DNA from: Ilyomonas sp963790435
Lineage (GTDB): Bacteria; Bacteroidota; Bacteroidia; Chitinophagales; Chitinophagaceae
DNA length: 64,000 nucleotides
NCBI GenBank assembly: GCA_963790435.1
Contig: CAWBOI010000001.1
Location: 558,001 to 622,000 of the forward strand
Direction: 5' to 3'
A program made the translations under genes and the position numbers. Under the pieces are notes generated by a model. That model saw nothing but the letters and a program-made list of their open reading frames with translations. It was not told the origin of the DNA and searched no databases. Shown here piece after piece: positions 62,814-64,000 of the stretch (positions within the stretch are counted from its first letter, which is position 1; the number at the start of each line of letters is the position of its first letter).

Positions 62814-64000
62814 TCACGCATCTTTACCATGACAGTTCTTAAACTTCTTTCCGCTTCCGCAAGGGCAGGGATCGTTTCTACCAATCTTTGGTCCTACTTT
62901 TATCGGCTCTTGCTTTACAGTTGCAGAAGGATCGAAATAATCATTCTCATTCGCTGCATAATCGTTACCGGCTGCTTCCACCTGCGCTTTGTTGGAGCGC
63001 ATTTTACTCATATCGGTTTTTTGTTCGCGAGCTTCACGCGGCGGTGCAGTTTGTTGTTCGCCGGGTATTTCCGAATGGCACAGGAAGTTTACAATATTTT
63101 TGTTTACTGCACTATCCATTTGCCTGAACAACATATAAGCTTCGCCTTTGTAAATCACCAACGGATCTTTTTGTTCGTAATAAGCCGTTTGCACACTTTG
63201 CTTTAAATCGTCCATTGCTCGCAAATGCTCTTTCCATGCATCATCAATGAAGCCCAGCGTGACTGTTTTTTCTAACGATTGCACCAACTCAAGATTGTTG
63301 CCGGCAAGGCTTTTATCTAAGTTTGATATTACCTGGATAATGCGTCTGCCATCGGTAAAGGGGACTACAATATTTTCAACATGTGCACCTTGTGCTTTTC
63401 GTATGTTTTGAAATACCGGCAACGATTGCTGCATAATCTCAGCCCGGTGCGATTGATAGTTGGCGAAGGCTTCGCTGTATAATTTCTCAGTTAAACTTTG
63501 CTCGTTTTCAGCGCCAAATTGTTCCTGTGTGATAGCCGTATCCAAACCAAAATTTACAATCACTTCTAACTTGAAACCTTCCCAGTCGTTGCTTTCTTTA
63601 AAGCCATTAACCAAGCCTTCGGCAACATCATAAAAGGCATTGTCTAAGTCAAGCGACAACCGATCACCAAACAAAGCATGGTTGCGTTTTGCATAAATTA
63701 CCGTGCGTTGTTTGTTCATTACATCGTCATACTCCAGCAAGCGTTTGCGAATACCAAAGTTGTTTTCTTCTACTTTTTTCTGTGCACGTTCAATGCTTTT
63801 TGTTACCATACTGTGCTGTATCACTTCGCCTTCTTTGTAACCGGCAAAGTCCATCACTTTGGCAATGCGTTCGCTGCCAAACATGCGCATCAAATCATCT
63901 TCGAGCGAAACAAAAAACTGCGAAGAGCCTGGGTCGCCCTGGCGACCGGCGCGACCACGTAACTGCCTGTCCACACGACGGCTTTCATGCCGCTCTGTGC
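62814..64000 (-). CDS. secA: Preprotein translocase ATPase SecA, C-terminal part (5' end outside window)
   Basis: About 395 C-terminal residues. HESRRVDRQLRGRAGRQGDP is the helicase motif VI of SecA, followed by the helical wing and scaffold domains (FAGYKEGEVIQHSMVTKSIE, NKQRTVIYAKRNHALFGDRL) and the linker. The zinc-binding tail is GRNDPCPCGSGKKFKNCHG (CxCx8CH). SecA drives Sec-dependent export at the inner membrane. The frame stays open to the end of the window, so the start lies beyond base 64000. Confidence 0.95.
   Translation of the reverse strand, partial: TERHESRRVDRQLRGRAGRQGDPGSSQFFVSLEDDLMRMFGSERIAKVMDFAGYKEGEVIQHSMVTKSIERAQKKVEENNFGIRKRLLEYDDVMNKQRTVIYAKRNHALFGDRLSLDLDNAFYDVAEGLVNGFKESNDWEGFKLEVIVNFGLDTAITQEQFGAENEQSLTEKLYSEAFANYQSHRAEIMQQSLPVFQNIRKAQGAHVENIVVPFTDGRRIIQVISNLDKSLAGNNLELVQSLEKTVTLGFIDDAWKEHLRAMDDLKQSVQTAYYEQKDPLVIYKGEAYMLFRQMDSAVNKNIVNFLCHSEIPGEQQTAPPREAREQKTDMSKMRSNKAQVEAAGNDYAANENDYFDPSATVKQEPIKVGPKIGRNDPCPCGSGKKFKNCHGKDA

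Noticed and set aside
1..64000. CRISPR arrays, prophage or complete insertion sequences
   Set aside because: No regularly spaced direct repeats, phage structural genes, integrases or transposase ORFs were recognised in any frame.

Overview
The window looks like a chromosome segment of a Bacteroidota bacterium, most probably of the Chitinophagaceae. Pointers are AT-rich DNA, almost no Shine-Dalgarno sequences, TAnnTTTG-type promoter boxes, a flexirubin-type pigment cluster, tandem DUF3857/transglutaminase proteins and secreted proteins typical of the phylum. No database search was possible, so the family assignment rests on recalled motifs and recalled protein sequences.

Layout: (1) 1-4557, surface polysaccharide genes: a nucleotidyltransferase tail, glycosyltransferase, epimerase, 4,6-dehydratase, sugar-phosphate transferase and gmhA. 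(2) 4729-6066, a TPR membrane protein, a VOC protein and tRNA-Arg(CCT). (3) 6273-26097, a 20-kb aryl-polyene/dialkylresorcinol (flexirubin-type) cluster in alternating blocks. Tyrosine ammonia-lyase and a PaaK-like ligase should make and activate 4-coumarate. Ketosynthases, ketoreductase, enoyl-reductase-like SDR, hotdog dehydratases, two carrier proteins and two phosphopantetheinyl transferases build chains. DarA/DarB make the dialkylresorcinol. A BtrH-like protein and an ABC-2 exporter are candidates for acyl transfer and export. (4) 26381-34562, an outer-membrane protein with an S41 peptidase, a glycerol module (glpK, glpD, glpF) and a CocE-type hydrolase. (5) 34579-37124, DUF1810, a LOG-family protein, a small acidic protein and an AraC regulator. 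(6) 37188-42368, two FAD monooxygenases, one of them strikingly Tet(X)-like, then a stretch of broken genes: an Arr-type rifamycin ADP-ribosyltransferase and 5' or 3' stumps of a GMC oxidoreductase, a TIM-barrel epimerase and a substrate-binding protein. (7) 42369-64000, a GH13 glucosidase, MBL-fold proteins, a large TolB-like/outer-membrane protein, three tandem DUF3857 proteins, queG, dnaG, mutS2, a cyclic-nucleotide phosphodiesterase and the C-terminal part of secA.

Two sequence-level patterns cut across the genes. The 11-mer GCAAAAACAAA (or its complement TTTGTTTTTGC) occurs 25 times by my count. Several copies lie right after stop codons, and one inverted pair sits behind a gene, like the DNA-uptake sequences of Neisseria. 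Separately, a short palindrome around TGCCTACCGGCAGGCA sits in dispersed intergenic inverted repeats and also twice in frame inside dnaG.

At least a dozen genes carry single-base frameshifts, usually repairable by removing one base and often in short homopolymer runs. This looks more like indel errors in the assembly than mass pseudogenisation, except in 39.9-41.5 kb, where real truncations and a gene junction are also visible.
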